The notes beneath the pieces are model-generated. The model searched no databases, was not told where the DNA came from, and saw only the letters and a list, made by a program, of their open reading frames with translations. A program made the translations under genes and the position numbers. From NCBI GenBank assembly GCA_963822095.1, contig CAWGGS010000052.1, positions 61,088 to 125,087 on the forward strand: a stretch of 64,000 nt of DNA, read 5' to 3'. This stretch comes from CAWGGS01 sp963822095 (GTDB taxonomy: Bacteria > Desulfobacterota > Desulfobulbia > Desulfobulbales > Desulfocapsaceae). Below, in pieces: positions 62,687-64,000 of this stretch (positions are counted from its first letter, which is position 1; every line of letters starts with the position of its first letter).

Positions 62687-63179
62687 TGCCTTTCTCTTCT
62701 TTCGAAAAATTTTCCGTACCGTATAAAACACTACAAAATCCGACTAATCTCTTATTAGTACATTCATTTTGAGATGCAAGCTCTTTTTGACCTTTGTTGA
62801 TACTCGAAAAGCAACATTATAGTTGCGCATATCTCTTTCTTTCCGAGGTAGAAGAAGTTCAACGTGCTAGAATAAAAAGAAATAATATAACGTGCCTCAC
62901 GTTTGTTGCATCTATTTGTTTCCTGGAGAACGAGTTTTTACAGGATATGACACCTGTTGCCCCATGGTAATGCGTATCCTTTCCTCCTGCCTTCGGTATT
63001 GGTGCAACAAAGATGTTGCTTTCTGCGCAGAGGCCATGGAGAGACAAGAGTGAAAAAAATTTAGTTATCCCTGTACTAATGTCATATCATGCTGATTACA
63101 CTTGATAATTAAGGCAGATTTAAACTGGAACAGAAATAGGCATAAAAGATGCTATCCTTTTTAACCAGATGAGGAACAT
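62687..63179. other. About 0.5-kb intergenic stretch
   Basis: No gene could be supported. AT-rich bases before 63180 (for example TTGATAATTAAGG near 63104) are compatible with a promoter for the following membrane-protein gene, but no -35/-10 pair is certain. Confidence 0.4.
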
Positions 63180-63647
63180 ATGAAACGGAGAGATAAAATT
63201 CAAATTGTGGTGTTAACCCTTTTGTTTCTTTTAGGTGGGGGACAAAATGCCTGGGCGTTGCAATCGCATCCTCCACCTGAGGGAATTTATGTTCATCAGA
63301 TGGCCCATATCCTCTTTATGGGGGCCTTGGCGTATCTGTATTGGCATACCCGCAGGACTCCGGCTATTGCAAGTAAAGGATGGAAATACTTGCAAATATT
63401 TTGCATATTGCTCTTTTTATGGAACCTGATGGCCTTTAGCGGGCACGAATTTTCCAAATTCGTACCCGCTAAAGATATCATTGATAAAAACAGCTTGTAT
63501 GAGCAGATTGCACCGCCGATCACACTCGCCAAATCGGTCTACTATTTTACCAGGATGGATCACTTTCTCAACGTCCCCGCCCTGTTGGCTCTGGTGATCA
63601 GCCTTCGCACCTTTTATCGGGAAGCATGTGAGGAGGACAAGCAATGA
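63180..63647 (+). CDS. Membrane protein of unknown function, coupled to a sensor kinase gene
   Basis: 155 residues with three to four hydrophobic segments (about 9-26, 42-58, 73-90, 130-148). The first may be a signal peptide followed by QSHPPPEGIYVHQMAHILF. Histidines at the membrane border (HQMAH, GHEF, RMDHF) could bind heme or metal, a guess only. A 19-bp near-perfect inverted repeat lies in its coding sequence at 63434-63474. The stop overlaps the next gene by 4 bp (ATGA), so both probably work in one signalling unit. Confidence 0.6.
   Translation: MKRRDKIQIVVLTLLFLLGGGQNAWALQSHPPPEGIYVHQMAHILFMGALAYLYWHTRRTPAIASKGWKYLQIFCILLFLWNLMAFSGHEFSKFVPAKDIIDKNSLYEQIAPPITLAKSVYYFTRMDHFLNVPALLALVISLRTFYREACEEDKQ
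63434..63474. repeat. 19-bp near-perfect inverted repeat within a coding sequence
   Basis: CTTTAGCGGGCACGAATTT, 3-nt loop, AAATTCGTACCCGCTAAAG: 18 of 19 positions pair. It encodes the FSGHEF...FVPAKD segment of the membrane protein. Confidence 0.7.
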
Positions 63648-64000
63648 TTGGCTTGCCTCTTCTTCCAGCGATTACCGTCGAGTTTGTCGGATCGGCGGTG
63701 GCCATCCTCCTTTCTTTCATGGCCCTTGGGTATGCCCGTGCCCTGGTTCGACTGCAGCCCAACAATTTCATCTGGGGGTTTCTTTTTTATTTTTGTATTG
63801 CCATGACGGCTTTCTCCCTGTCGCGCGGGGTCGGACATATCATCCGGGTTCTTCTCGTATACAACGGGCGTAGTGACATATGGAATGAGCTCTCCCCCTG
63901 GTCGGGCGGAGTGAATACCATGCTGATAATATCGGTTGCCGCTGTCACCATTTATTACCACAAAGGACTTGCGGCCTACAAGGCTATCAGACTTGAGGCC
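63644..64000 (+). CDS. N-terminal part of a membrane protein, probably a sensor kinase (3' partial)
   Basis: 119 residues visible before the window ends. Three predicted helices (about 10-30, 40-62, 88-105) precede the cut. The sequence resembles the membrane-embedded input part of histidine kinases that precedes PAS domains in Desulfobacterota, but no kinase motif is inside the window, so this is a tentative call. The ATG overlaps the upstream stop. Confidence 0.5.
   Translation, partial: MIGLPLLPAITVEFVGSAVAILLSFMALGYARALVRLQPNNFIWGFLFYFCIAMTAFSLSRGVGHIIRVLLVYNGRSDIWNELSPWSGGVNTMLIISVAAVTIYYHKGLAAYKAIRLEA

Overview
The window reads as chromosomal DNA of an anaerobic, probably sulfate-reducing Desulfobacterota bacterium (formerly Deltaproteobacteria; Desulfobulbales-like). 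This is inferred from a TunR-type regulator (a family described from sulfate reducers), a ferredoxin-linked 2-oxoglutarate oxidoreductase next to a large NAD-glutamate dehydrogenase, two TSUP anion permeases, a marine-proteobacterial dedicated sortase system and a probable selenocysteine-encoding UGA. No rRNA, tRNA, CRISPR array or intact transposase was seen.

Layout. 0-15.4 kb, plus strand: a polysaccharide and cell-surface cluster with a truncated epimerase-methyltransferase fusion, a hexapeptide acyltransferase, a methyltransferase, a frameshifted propeller protein, a DUF2142 membrane protein, two double-GT2 glycosyltransferases, AsnB, a YdjM-like membrane protein, a secreted protein, and an SGNH hydrolase with a CFI-box C-terminus. 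15.5-23.8 kb, minus strand: a complete MoxR/Bat operon (moxR, DUF58, DUF4381, batA, batB-C fusion, batD, batE). 24-29.1 kb: a CDF transporter, then an NtrC-type regulator, its Cache-domain kinase and a lipoprotein. 30.2-36 kb: korDABC plus NAD-glutamate dehydrogenase, a route from glutamate through 2-oxoglutarate to succinyl-CoA and reduced ferredoxin. 36.4-43 kb: a polytopic membrane protein, the sortase-dedicated two-component pair, and a TSUP permease divergent from tunR with a 30-bp operator-like inverted repeat between them. 43-48 kb: a TetR-EmrA-EmrB-TolC efflux operon. 48.2-55.1 kb: UspA, an MGMT-like protein with UGA at the active-site cysteine, endonuclease IV, a histone-deacetylase-like hydrolase flanked by inverted copies of a ~230-bp element, an orphan TAXI binding protein, GrpB and an ICMT-like protein. 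55.3-58.6 kb: the sortase substrate, preceded by a truncated copy of its N-terminus, and the class GN sortase. 58.6-64 kb: a 126-bp palindromic element, a second TSUP permease, an FmdE-type protein, hypoxanthine phosphoribosyltransferase, gamma-carbonic anhydrase and signalling or hypothetical genes cut by the window end.

The most striking items are: (1) a candidate selenoprotein form of O6-alkylguanine-DNA alkyltransferase at 48785-49102, with a hairpin bearing a GGUC loop 21 nt after the UGA; (2) the tunR-TSUP module with its operator; (3) a dedicated sortase system split over two loci, whose substrate lacks the usual LP of the sorting motif; (4) a C9 tract that splits a propeller gene; and (5) inverted element copies bracketing the deacetylase gene.
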